9,957 nucleotides of DNA from QNES01 sp023143415 (GCA_030632725.1 DAOVUF010000180.1:1-9957), one strand, 5' to 3'. Positions 1 to 6,081 are shown, counted from the first letter of the stretch. Numbers and translations: made by a program. The notes: generated by a model not told the origin, from the sequence alone.

Positions 1-25
1 ATGTCGAGTGACGAAAATATTCATC

Positions 26-199
26 GGGCAACCCCTTGTGGTTGCCCTGAGTAGGGGCAACCCCTTGTGGTTGCCCTGAGTAGGGGCAATCCCTTGTGGT
101 TGCCCTGAGTAGGGGCAATCCCTTGTGGTTGCCCTGAGTAGGGGCAATCCCTTGTGGTTGCCCTGAGTAGGGACAATCCCTTGTAGTTGCCCTGAGTCG
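26..199. repeat. Tandem array of six 29-bp palindromic repeats
   Basis: Six head-to-tail units of exactly 29 bp start at 26, 55, 84, 113, 142 and 171. Each unit is an imperfect palindrome, GGGCAA(C/T)CCC then TTGT then GGTTGCCC, followed by a short linker TGAGTAG. The units differ by C/T at one position, and the last has two further changes (GGACAA, TAGTTGCC). Single dispersed copies of the same palindrome occur at 6724-6745, 6817-6838, 7988-8009 and 9836-9857. There are no spacers, so this is not CRISPR. Its function is unknown; it lies just downstream of argH and could fold into a string of hairpins in an argH read-through transcript. Confidence 0.95.
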
Positions 200-210
200 T
201 TACATTTTCC

Positions 211-235
211 AAAGCTAAAGCGTTGAACTCCAAAA
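211..235. repeat. Partial copy of 32-bp dispersed repeat (AGCTAAAGCGTT family)
   Basis: These 25 bp are identical to 4821-4845 and, in reverse complement, close to the tandem units at 6939-7024. The copy ends at the base before the argH stop codon (236-238), so the repeat abuts the gene end exactly. Confidence 0.9.
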
Positions 236-1618
236 TTATGACATTAATAAACGCTCACGCAAACGTTGTATTGCCGCCCGTACCTGACTGGGTGCAGTTC
301 CTCCAAGATGATTACGGGCATTAACTGAGCCTTCTAATGTTAATATTTCATAGACTTCATCGTCAATCAGTGGCGAAAAGCGTTGAAAAGTGTCTAAACT
401 CAAAGCGTCCAAATCACAGTTTGCTTCAATACAGTGATGCACTGCTTTACCAACAATTTCATGAGCTTCTCGAAAGGCTATCCCTTTGCGTACTAAATAA
501 TCCGCTAAATCAGTTGCAGTAGTAAAACCCGCTTTAGCAGCAATACGCATAGATTCACGTTGTACCTGTATCGTCGGTATCATGTCGGCAAATACGCGCA
601 AACTGCCTTTCAATGTATCTATCGTGTCAAAAAGCGGTTCTTTATCTTCTTGGTTGTCTTTGTTATAGGCGAGTGGTTGCGATTTCATCAGAGTCAACAG
701 GCTTATCAAATGCCCATAAACGCGCCCTGTTTTGCCCCGTACCAATTCTGGCACATCGGGATTTTTCTTCTGTGGCATGATGGAAGAGCCAGTACAAAAG
801 GCATCGCTGAGTGTAATAAAGTGAAATTGCGCTGATAACCATAATACCAATTCTTCAGAAACACGCGATAGGTGCATCATCAGTATAGCGGCGAAACTTG
901 TCAATTCAATCGCAAAATCCCGATCACTGACGGCATCCAGAGAATTTTCTGCAATGCTATCAAAGCCTAATAATTGTGCGGTGTAGTGGCGATCAATCGG
1001 ATAACTTGTGCCAGCAAGGGCGGCTGCACCGAGGGGCATTGTATTAACTCGCTTGCGACAGTCTTGTAAACGCGCTCTGTCACGCATTAACATTTCACAC
1101 CAGGCTAATAGATGATGTCCAAAAGTAATGGGCTGTGCATTTTGTAAATGGGTAAAGCCGGGCATTATCGTATCAGCTTCACGCTCTGCGACATCAGTTA
1201 AAGCGGTGAGTAGGCGCGTTAATTCGGTATCAATCAGATCAATTTCATGGCGCAAGTAGAGACGAATATCCGTTGCAATTTGATCATTTCTGGAACGCCC
1301 AGTGTGTAATTTTTTGCCGACGACTCCTATTTTTTGTGTCAATTGCGTTTCGATGTTCATGTGGACATCTTCTAATGCCACTGACCAATTAAATTCGTCC
1401 CGCGCAATTTCTTCTTTAATTTCGGTTAGCCCTTCAAGAATTTGTTTATATTCTGTCTCGCTCAAAACACCGACATGGGCTAACATACGCGCATGAGCGA
1501 TTGAGCCTGTAATATCGTACTCGTATAAACGTTGATCAAAATTCACGGAGGCTGTAAACGCCTCAACAAAAGCATCAGTTGGGGCGGTAAAACGCCCACT
1601 CCAAGGTTTTTCTGTCAT
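236..1618 (-). CDS. argH: Argininosuccinate lyase
   Basis: Cytosolic enzyme of the fumarase/aspartase superfamily that splits argininosuccinate into arginine and fumarate, the last step of arginine synthesis. The 460-residue protein has the family's usual length. Visible motifs are the N-terminal KPWSGRF, TGRSRNDQ (about 106-113), GFTHLQNAQP (about 154-163, with the conserved His) and the signature loop GSSIMPQKKNPD (about 277-288) carrying the catalytic Ser. The reading frame is intact from ATG to TAA. No strong Shine-Dalgarno sequence is visible before the ATG; the leader is very AT-rich and a MITE-like element begins only about 20 bp upstream. The gene stands alone here, with no other arg gene beside it. 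Its 3' end touches a dispersed repeat and a 29-bp palindrome array. Confidence 0.98.
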   Translation of the reverse strand: MTEKPWSGRFTAPTDAFVEAFTASVNFDQRLYEYDITGSIAHARMLAHVGVLSETEYKQILEGLTEIKEEIARDEFNWSVALEDVHMNIETQLTQKIGVVGKKLHTGRSRNDQIATDIRLYLRHEIDLIDTELTRLLTALTDVAEREADTIMPGFTHLQNAQPITFGHHLLAWCEMLMRDRARLQDCRKRVNTMPLGAAALAGTSYPIDRHYTAQLLGFDSIAENSLDAVSDRDFAIELTSFAAILMMHLSRVSEELVLWLSAQFHFITLSDAFCTGSSIMPQKKNPDVPELVRGKTGRVYGHLISLLTLMKSQPLAYNKDNQEDKEPLFDTIDTLKGSLRVFADMIPTIQVQRESMRIAAKAGFTTATDLADYLVRKGIAFREAHEIVGKAVHHCIEANCDLDALSLDTFQRFSPLIDDEVYEILTLEGSVNARNHLGGTAPSQVRAAIQRLRERLLMS

Positions 1619-1636
1619 TTTATATTAATAATTATA

Positions 1637-1782
1637 GGAGCCTCTTGCAAAACTCGCTTTTTCGAGCTTAGATTAAGAAATCAAGGCTAAAGTTTTTTTG
1701 AAGAAAAAACTTTAGCCTTGATTCGATTTTTTTGAAAAATCGGATTTCTTAAACCTCGTGTGTTCAGAGTTTTGCAAGAACC
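1637..1782. mobile_element. MITE-like element, 146 bp, with internal nested hairpins
   Basis: Terminal inverted repeats share the 13-bp core TCTTGCAAAACTC (1643-1655) and its reverse complement (1767-1779), with near-matching GG...CC outer ends. The 5-bp sequence TTATA flanks both sides (1632-1636 and 1783-1787) as a possible target duplication. Inside are a second pair of arms (about 1663-1680 against 1743-1758), a 20-bp perfect stem with loop TGAAG (1679-1723) and a smaller stem (1724-1742). It has no coding capacity and no transposase is present in the window, so any mobilisation would need an enzyme supplied from elsewhere. It sits in the divergent region between argH and the gene at 1853. 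Confidence 0.75.
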
Positions 1783-1852
1783 TTATAGAATAATCAGTTA
1801 TAATAACCAATTTTGAGGTTAAAGTTTTTTCTTAATCTAAAGCTGATAACTA

Positions 1853-2332
1853 ATGAATAGTTTATTCACCACACAACGCAGTTTTTTTGTACTCATCATC
1901 GTATCCTTCACGCTAGGAACAGGATATACGACTTTCAGTCTGCGAGAGATGAATATTGATGCACGAGGATTTGTTAATAGAACAATGTTAGGTTTATTGG
2001 CGGATTGGGATGATAATGATTTTTTAAGGCATACGAGCAATGATTTGCGGCAAAATCTGAAAGATGAGCAATTGCAGAAAATGAATATGGTTTTTACACG
2101 TTTAGGGGATTTATTAAATTATCATGGTGCTTCTGGGGGATTATTTCGCTCTAGCAATAATTGGTGGTATATCAATCCCCGCTATAAGGTACATGGCAGT
2201 TTTCAGGGCGGATACTTTGTGGCGACTATTACGCTTATTAAACAGGAAGGAAAATGGGTTATTGGGCGAATTAGCTACAAATATAGTTTTTTTATCAATG
2301 ATCGCCATTCTGGCTCATTGAATTTGGTTTAA
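1853..2332 (+). CDS. Membrane-anchored protein of unknown function
   Basis: I do not recognise the family. The 159-residue product starts with a short basic segment and one hydrophobic stretch (about residues 11-29, FFVLIIVSFTLGTGY), read as an uncleaved signal anchor or signal peptide, so the rest should be outside the cytoplasm. The remainder is soluble, with a helical first half (about 35-85) and a beta-rich C-terminal part containing alternating hydrophobic strands (about 105-150, including GKWVIGRISY). That order of helices followed by strands is compatible with an NTF2-like/DUF-type fold, but this is only an impression. No strong ribosome site is visible. It is divergent from argH across the MITE and convergent with prk. 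A hairpin begins 9 bp after its stop. Confidence 0.75.
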   Translation: MNSLFTTQRSFFVLIIVSFTLGTGYTTFSLREMNIDARGFVNRTMLGLLADWDDNDFLRHTSNDLRQNLKDEQLQKMNMVFTRLGDLLNYHGASGGLFRSSNNWWYINPRYKVHGSFQGGYFVATITLIKQEGKWVIGRISYKYSFFINDRHSGSLNLV

Positions 2333-2340
2333 TTAATGGT

Positions 2341-2381
2341 TTCGAGGTTTCCGTTTTTTGAAGAAAAACGGAAACCTCGAA
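2341..2381. terminator. Perfect 18-bp hairpin, possible terminator
   Basis: Arms at 2341-2358 and 2364-2381 pair perfectly around the loop TGAAG. The outer part is TTCGAGG/CCTCGAA and the inner part T5/A5. It begins 9 bp after the stop of the preceding gene, so it could end that transcript, although there is no U-tract after the stem. It belongs to the hairpin family also seen at 1679-1723, 2512-2554, 3798-3833, 5777-5817, 9340-9384 and 9685-9719. Confidence 0.65.
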
Positions 2382-2437
2382 TGGTGAATTATGAATGGTG
2401 AATTATAAATTATTCAAACCATTCACCATTCACCATT
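2380..2437. repeat. Inverted repeat built from ATGGTGAAT units
   Basis: Two direct ATGGTGAAT copies (2381-2389, 2395-2403) face two to three reverse-complement copies in 2417-2437 (ATTCACCATT). The segment can fold back on itself, with an AT-rich loop. No protein is encoded. Confidence 0.8.
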
Positions 2438-2455
2438 AAGAAGTTAAAACTCCAT
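2436..2455. repeat. 20-bp near-copy of the prk 3' end
   Basis: This stretch matches 2628-2647, which covers the prk stop codon and last codons, at 19 of 20 positions in the same orientation. It is followed by two diverged 31-bp direct units (from 2457 and 2488, each starting AGGAATGAG). It looks like a small duplication of the gene's tail. Confidence 0.7.
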
Positions 2456-2511
2456 TAGGAATGAGGATTTTATAAAATCCCAAACTAAGGAATGAGAACT
2501 TAATAAAACCC

Positions 2512-2554
2512 TTTCGAGGTTTGAGTTTTTTGAAGAAAAACTCAAACCTCGAAA
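2512..2554. repeat. Perfect 19-bp hairpin with TGAAG loop
   Basis: Arms at 2512-2530 and 2536-2554 pair perfectly around TGAAG. The outer TTCGAGGTTT and inner T5/A5 match the hairpin at 2341-2381, but the three stem pairs between them differ (GAG/CTC here, CCG/CGG there). It lies between two convergent genes. Confidence 0.9.
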
Positions 2555-2557
2555 ACT

Positions 2558-2590
2558 AAACCTGACAGGTTTTGAAAACCTGTCAGGTTT
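2558..2590. repeat. 33-bp perfect palindrome with CCTGACAGG core
   Basis: Arms 2558-2573 and 2575-2590 are perfect reverse complements around a single G. The arm contains CCTGACAGG, related to the CCTGCCAGG/CCTGGCAGG repeats at 5670-5746. Lying 45 bp past the prk stop on the minus strand, it might terminate prk, but no U-tract follows in that direction. Confidence 0.85.
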
Positions 2591-2635
2591 GGTTTAAAAG
2601 TGTCGGAAGTTATTAAATCCTAAGTCCTTAAGAAG

Positions 2636-3514
2636 TTAATACTCCATCTCTTTGCGCCGCTTTTCCATCATTTCGCTAATAATAGGACGGAAAATGATTT
2701 GCATCGCAAAACCCATCTTGCCACCAGGAACAACTAAGGTATTAGGGCGCGACATAAATGAGTCATGGATCATTGATAACAAATAGCTGTAATCTTGATC
2801 GCGGTATTTGTTAAAGCGAATGACGACAAGACTTTCATCTGGAGTCGGAATCTCGCGTGCAATAAAAGGGTTAGAGGTATCTACCAAAGGTACCCGTTGA
2901 AAGTTGATATGGCTATTTGTAAATTGGGGTGTGATGTATTGCACATAATCGGGCATACGCCGCAAAATGGTATGAGTCACAGCCTCTGCCGAATAGCCAC
3001 GTTCATCAACGTCGCGGCGGATTTTTTGTATCCATTCCAGATTGACGCTGGGTACGACTCCAATCAATAAATCCACCCATTGCGCGACATTCTGCTCTGG
3101 AGTGATAACACCACCGTGTAAGCCCTCATAAAACAGTACATCGGTATCTGCTGAAATCTCCTCCCAGGGTGTAAACGTACCAGGTACTTGGTTATAGGGT
3201 TCTGCTTCTTCCTCATTATGCAAGTATTTACGAATTTGTCCATGCCCAGATTCTGAATATCGTTGAAATAATTCTTCAAGTTTATCAAAGAGATTCGCCT
3301 CCGCACTAAAGTGACTGAAATCCCTGCCTTCTTCGTCAGCCTTGATGACGGCGGCTTTCATTTCTGCACGATCATAGCGATGGAAACTATCACCTTCGAC
3401 AACCGCTGCTTTGTGGTTACCCCGACGGAAAATATCCTCAAAGGCTTTTTTGACTGTTGTCGTTCCAGCACCGGATGAGCCGGTAATGGAAATAATGGGA
3501 TGTTTTATCGACAT
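2636..3514 (-). CDS. prk: Phosphoribulokinase
   Basis: ATP-dependent kinase that turns ribulose 5-phosphate into ribulose 1,5-bisphosphate, the Rubisco substrate, so it marks a Calvin cycle. The 292-residue length and sequence fit the proteobacterial (class I, CbbP) type. Visible are the P-loop GSSGAGTTT (12-20), the substrate/catalytic segment EGDSFHRYDR (40-49) with Asp42, His45 and Arg49, the Walker B-like FYEGLHGG (128-135) and the basic KIRRDVDERG (164-173). The ATG is preceded by AGGA at a normal distance. It is a single gene here: no cbbLS or other cbb gene is next to it. Family knowledge says enzymes of this type are activated by NADH and inhibited by AMP; nothing in the sequence tests that. 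The 3' side carries palindromic repeats and a short duplicate of its own tail. Confidence 0.98.
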   Translation of the reverse strand: MSIKHPIISITGSSGAGTTTVKKAFEDIFRRGNHKAAVVEGDSFHRYDRAEMKAAVIKADEEGRDFSHFSAEANLFDKLEELFQRYSESGHGQIRKYLHNEEEAEPYNQVPGTFTPWEEISADTDVLFYEGLHGGVITPEQNVAQWVDLLIGVVPSVNLEWIQKIRRDVDERGYSAEAVTHTILRRMPDYVQYITPQFTNSHINFQRVPLVDTSNPFIAREIPTPDESLVVIRFNKYRDQDYSYLLSMIHDSFMSRPNTLVVPGGKMGFAMQIIFRPIISEMMEKRRKEMEY

Positions 3515-3528
3515 ATATTTTTCCTAAA

Positions 3529-3556
3529 TATTAGAAATCCGATATTAGAAATCCGA
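3529..3556. repeat. Two 14-bp direct repeats in the prk leader
   Basis: TATTAGAAATCCGA occurs twice in tandem (3529-3542, 3543-3556), 15-42 bp before the prk start on the minus strand. The pair lies between the prk ribosome site and any promoter, so it would be in the mRNA leader. It could be an operator, but no known consensus (for example the CbbR T-N11-A pattern) is convincing. Confidence 0.8.
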
Positions 3557-3638
3557 TTTTTTTCAAAGATTTCTTCTTAAACAATAAGATTTGATTGACA
3601 AAAATTAGGACTGGGTTATTTTCGATAGGCGCGTAAAA

Positions 3639-3660
3639 AAACCCAGTTTAAACTGGGTTT
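3639..3660 (-). terminator. Intrinsic terminator of the tRNA-Gln transcript
   Basis: A perfect 22-bp palindrome (AAACCCAGT...ACTGGGTTT) is followed on the minus strand by a run of T (complement of 3635-3640). This is a classic Rho-independent terminator, 34 bp past the tRNA 3' end. Confidence 0.9.
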
Positions 3661-3693
3661 ATGATTCATGGAAATTTATACTAGAGTAAAAAA

Positions 3694-3767
3694 TGGTTGG
3701 GGGACCAGGATTCGAACCTGGGTTGATGGAGTCAGAGTCCATAGTCCTACCGCTGAACGATCCCCCA
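3694..3767 (-). tRNA. tRNA-Gln (anticodon CTG)
   Basis: The 74-nt minus-strand gene folds as a cloverleaf. Its acceptor stem is TGGGGGA/TCCCCCA, its anticodon stem is ATGGA/TCCAT with loop CTCTGAC and anticodon CTG reading CAG, and its T-arm contains GGTTCGAATCC. The discriminator is A and the CCA end is encoded in the DNA. The acceptor beginning U-G-G-G-G is typical of glutamine tRNAs. It has its own promoter upstream (3838-3866) and terminator downstream (3639-3660), so it is probably a single-gene transcript. Confidence 0.97.
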
Positions 3768-3797
3768 ATTATCAGTTATACTGATTTTAAAACGGTG

Positions 3798-3833
3798 TTT
3801 GAGGCTAATTTTGAAAAAAACTTTAGCCTCGAA
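3798..3833. repeat. Degenerate GAGGCTA hairpin
   Basis: The outer arms TTTGAGGCTA and TAGCCTCGAAA pair, but the inner part is imperfect. This is a decayed member of the TTCGAGG hairpin family. It sits 3' of rpsI and just downstream of the tRNA promoter, so it would be in the tRNA leader and could also slow rpsI read-through. Confidence 0.7.
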
Positions 3834-3837
3834 AAAC

Positions 3838-3866
3838 ATTATATCGTCAACTGAAAAATAAGTCAA
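3838..3866 (-). promoter_or_regulatory. Sigma70 promoter for tRNA-Gln
   Basis: On the minus strand TTGACT and TATAAT are separated by exactly 17 bp, one mismatch from consensus. It points at the tRNA, about 70 bp downstream, and lies between the rpsI stop and the tRNA. The predicted start of transcription is near 3831. Confidence 0.85.
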
Positions 3867-3881
3867 CATTTGCAGAAGAAA

Positions 3882-4268
3882 TCAACGTTTTGAGAATTGT
3901 GGACGTTTACGCGCTTTACGTAAACCCACTTTTTTACGTTCAACTTCACGCGCATCACGAGTAACAAAGCCCGCTTTACGCAGGTTGCTACGAAAACCTT
4001 CATCATATACGAGCAATGCACGAGTTAGCCCATGTCTAATCGCACCCGCTTGACCAGAATTACCCCCGCCACGCACTGTAACATAAATGTCAAAAGTGTC
4101 TGCCCTATCGACGATTTTAAGGGGTTGACGCACAATCATACGTGAGGTTTCTCTACCAAAATACTTGTCAAGTGAGAGACCATTCACAGAAATTCTACCC
4201 TCACCTGGCCTTAAAAAGACACGAGCCGTAGAGCTTTTACGTCGCCCTGTACCATAATATTGTTCCAT
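3882..4268 (-). CDS. rpsI: 30S ribosomal protein S9
   Basis: Small-subunit protein whose C-terminal tail reaches the P-site tRNA. The 128 residues match the family length. Diagnostic parts are YYGTGRRKSSTARVFL at the N-terminus, GGGNSGQAGAIRHGLTRAL (67-85) and the basic C-terminal tail (KVGLRKARKRPQFSKR), ending in the conserved Ser-Lys-Arg. It starts 9 bp after the rplM stop with an AAGGG sequence overlapping the rplM end, so it is translated from the rplM-rpsI mRNA. This gene order is standard in bacteria. Confidence 0.99.
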   Translation of the reverse strand: MEQYYGTGRRKSSTARVFLRPGEGRISVNGLSLDKYFGRETSRMIVRQPLKIVDRADTFDIYVTVRGGGNSGQAGAIRHGLTRALLVYDEGFRSNLRKAGFVTRDAREVERKKVGLRKARKRPQFSKR

Positions 4269-4277
4269 AATTGACCC

Positions 4278-4706
4278 TTATAAAGTTAATGGAATAGGTT
4301 GTTGGGCACTATGCTGATGTTCTGTACCTGCATACACTTTCAATTTGCCAAATATTGCTCTACCCAACGGCCCTTTTGGCAACATGCCTTTGACAGCAAT
4401 TTCAATAATCCGCTCAGGGGCCTTTTCCAAAAGCTTATCAAAACTGATTGATTTTATTCCACCAGGATAGCCACTATGATGATGATACATTTTATCTGTT
4501 CTTTTGCGCCCAGTCACATGTACCTTTTCAGCGTTAATTACTACAATATAATCGCCCGTATCAACATGTGGTGTATATTCTGGTTTATGTTTACCTCGCA
4601 AACGTCTCGCAATTTCACTCGCAAGCCGCCCTAACACTAAGTTATTTGCATCAATAATAAACCATTGATGTTCAACAGCTTGAGGTTTAGCAGTAAAGGT
4701 TTTCAT
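4278..4706 (-). CDS. rplM: 50S ribosomal protein L13
   Basis: Early-assembling large-subunit protein, first gene of the rplM-rpsI operon. I chose the ATG at 4706, giving MKTFTAKP and 142 residues, the usual family length; a longer frame to 4730 would add eight residues unlike any L13. AAGG and GGAG lie just before the chosen start. Visible family motifs are WFIIDANNLVLGRLASEIA (residues 16-34), GDYIVVINAEKVHVTG, the YHHHSGYPGG segment and MLPKGPLGRAIFGKLKVY near the C-terminus. A strong promoter lies 38-66 bp upstream. Confidence 0.98.
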   Translation of the reverse strand: MKTFTAKPQAVEHQWFIIDANNLVLGRLASEIARRLRGKHKPEYTPHVDTGDYIVVINAEKVHVTGRKRTDKMYHHHSGYPGGIKSISFDKLLEKAPERIIEIAVKGMLPKGPLGRAIFGKLKVYAGTEHQHSAQQPIPLTL

Positions 4707-4743
4707 TTGCCTTATGCTCCAAAAAGTCATTAGAAAATGATAA

Positions 4744-4772
4744 ATTTTACAAACTAATGGCTAGATTGTCAA
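4744..4772 (-). promoter_or_regulatory. Sigma70 promoter of rplM-rpsI
   Basis: On the minus strand a perfect -35 TTGACA is followed after exactly 17 bp by TAAAAT. The position, with a leader of about 30 nt before the rplM ATG, fits the main promoter of the ribosomal protein operon. Confidence 0.9.
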
Positions 4773-4791
4773 GTTTTTTCTTTTGGAAGCA

Positions 4792-4845
4792 GCTAAAGCG
4801 TTGTACTCCAAAAAACGCTCAAAGCTAAAGCGTTGAACTCCAAAA
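4792..4845. repeat. 32-bp repeat, 1.7 tandem units
   Basis: The unit GCTAAAGCGTTG(T/A)ACTCC plus an A-run and CGCTCAAA begins at 4792 and again at 4824. The last 25 bp are identical to 211-235, and the reverse complement recurs at 6939-7024. It fills the gap between the rplM promoter and the glycosyltransferase start. Confidence 0.92.
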
Positions 4846-4856
4846 TCCAATACAAT

Positions 4857-5684
4857 ATGAAAAAAATTAGTCTGATAGTAACAACCTATAACAAACCTGA
4901 TGCGTTGGCACTGGTATTACAGGCGTTAGCAGCACAGAAAGGGGTAAAATTCTCCTTTGAAGTTATCATAGCAGATGACGGCTCAACGCCAGAGACTGCG
5001 GCATTGATCAAACAATTACAACCCGATTTACCTTACTCCCTCCAATTGATGTGGCAAGAAGATAAGGGCTTTCGCGCAGCAATGGCAAGAAACCGCGCAA
5101 TTGCTATGGCATCAGGTGACTATTTGATTTTTTTAGATGGCGATTGTATTCCTCAAACAGATTTTATAGCGAGACATCTTCAACTGGCTGAAAATGGCTG
5201 GTTTGTTGCAGGAAATCGTATTTTATTAAGTGAAAAATTCACCGCCCTTTTGCTTAAAAATTCTCTGGCCCTTTTAAAAAAGGAGGGCATTAAAAAGGAG
5301 GGAATTTGGACAAGACACATCACAGAATGGCTACTTCCCTATCTCCGCCGCGATATTAACCGTTTATTGCCCTTACTCCGTTTGCCCGATAGCTCCCTTA
5401 GAAAATTCCAAAAACAAAAATGGCAAGGCGCGAAAACATGTAATCTCGCAGTATGGCGTAAAGATATTTTAAAAATAAATGGTTTTGATGAGCAATTTCA
5501 AGGTTGGGGGCATGAAGATGCCGAATTAGTTGTGCGTTTACTGCATAGCGGAACGCGCCGTAAAGAAGGTCGTTTCTCTGTACCTGTCCTTCATCTCTGG
5601 CATCAGGAACAAGATCGACATCAGGAAAAGAAAAATCGTCAACGATTAGAGCAGAGGCTAATTAACCAAGACCTGCCAGGTTAA
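4857..5684 (+). CDS. Family 2 glycosyltransferase
   Basis: Cytoplasmic GT-A fold enzyme expected to pass a sugar from a nucleotide-sugar to a polysaccharide or lipid-linked acceptor; donor and acceptor cannot be told. The N-terminal beta-strand and nucleotide site read SLIVTTYNKPDAL (5-17) and EVIIADDGST (35-44). The metal-binding DXD is LDGDC (93-97), and a galactosyltransferase-type C-terminal motif GWGHEDAEL lies at 216-224. I prefer the ATG at 4857 (MKKISLIV, 275 residues) because the upstream TTG at 4833 lies inside a dispersed repeat. The last residues, DLPG and the stop, are encoded by a CCTGCCAGG palindrome, so the C-terminus may have been altered by a repeat insertion. There is no polysaccharide cluster around it. 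Confidence 0.93.
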   Translation: MKKISLIVTTYNKPDALALVLQALAAQKGVKFSFEVIIADDGSTPETAALIKQLQPDLPYSLQLMWQEDKGFRAAMARNRAIAMASGDYLIFLDGDCIPQTDFIARHLQLAENGWFVAGNRILLSEKFTALLLKNSLALLKKEGIKKEGIWTRHITEWLLPYLRRDINRLLPLLRLPDSSLRKFQKQKWQGAKTCNLAVWRKDILKINGFDEQFQGWGHEDAELVVRLLHSGTRRKEGRFSVPVLHLWHQEQDRHQEKKNRQRLEQRLINQDLPG

Positions 5685-5746
5685 AGGCAAACTTGATTTT
5701 GACTTTGGTTTTGACCTGGCAGGTTTTCTTTTGAACCTGCCAGGTC
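5670..5746. repeat. Three CCTGCCAGG/CCTGGCAGG repeat copies
   Basis: GACCTGCCAGGTT at 5670-5682 overlaps the glycosyltransferase stop codon. The arms GACCTGGCAGGTT (5713-5725) and AACCTGCCAGGTC (5734-5746) form a perfect 13-bp stem with an 8-nt loop and could terminate the glycosyltransferase mRNA. GATTTTGACTTTGG-type direct repeats lie between and after the copies. The palindrome at 2558-2590 is a relative. Confidence 0.85.
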
Positions 5747-5776
5747 TGGTTTTGACTTTGACTTAGTTATTTCATT

Positions 5777-5817
5777 TTCGAGGCTAAAGTTTTTCTTTAA
5801 AAAACTCTTAGCCTCGA
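5777..5817. repeat. TTCGAGG hairpin, slightly imperfect
   Basis: The outer arms TTCGAGGCTAA and TTAGCCTCGAA pair, then T/A-runs pair with one bulge. It has the same internal word (GGCTAAAG) as the MITE hairpin at 1679-1723. It is about 95 bp beyond the glycosyltransferase. Confidence 0.85.
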
Positions 5818-5850
5818 ATCCTGCGTGTTCGCCTGGCTTAACTTAATGGC

Positions 5851-5899
5851 ATTGCGCCGACGTTTGGGGAGTTAAGCAAGGTTTTACGGGCGGCTAGTG
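5851..5899 (+). pseudogene. Small fragment of a CHAT-protease gene
   Basis: This 49-bp stretch matches 8743-8795 inside the CHAT gene almost base for base (ACGTTTGGGGAGTT...GCAAGGTTTTACGGGCGGC), with one 3- to 4-bp gap and two or three substitutions. The match stops abruptly on both sides. The left side runs straight into another dispersed repeat (CTTAACTTAATGGCATTG, copies at 6781-6816, 6896-6931 and 7120-7154), with the junction at a shared ATTGCGCC. The rest of 5685-6081 holds repeats and AT-rich DNA, with a weak inverted repeat near 5930-6000 and no other gene. Confidence 0.8.
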
Positions 5900-6081
5900 C
5901 ATCTCATCAAATCAGGTGTTAAAATAAAAAAGGTGAAATATTTGAACGATGTTAACGAGAAAAAAACATCCCTTTTTTATTCTATTTTTTTTCACTTATT
6001 TGAGTCGTTAATTTTTAACTAATTGATTTACAATGTAATTTTTCAGTACGTCAATCCTATTAACTTAAGGTTTTATTCAAA

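Noticed and set aside
26..199. CRISPR array
   Set aside because: The 29-bp units are directly contiguous with no variable spacers, and no cas genes are present.
21..233. Minus-strand 70-codon open frame over the tandem repeats
   Set aside because: Its translation is only the repeat read in rotating frames (29 is not a multiple of 3); no ribosome site and no family.
560..835. Plus-strand frames within argH and within prk (337-522, 560-835, 1302-1496, 2795-3070)
   Set aside because: Shadows of strongly conserved genes on the other strand.
1631..1804. TATAAT words at 1631-1636 (minus) and 1799-1804 (plus) as promoters carried by the MITE
   Set aside because: Neither has an acceptable -35 box at 16-18 bp, and the minus-strand one would leave a leader of only a few bases before argH.
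4278..4730. Longer rplM start at 4730
   Set aside because: The eight extra residues are not part of L13; the ATG at 4706 gives the standard 142-residue protein with a ribosome site.
4833..4856. TTG start for the glycosyltransferase
   Set aside because: It lies inside the dispersed 32-bp repeat; the family N-terminus begins at MKKISLIV from 4857.
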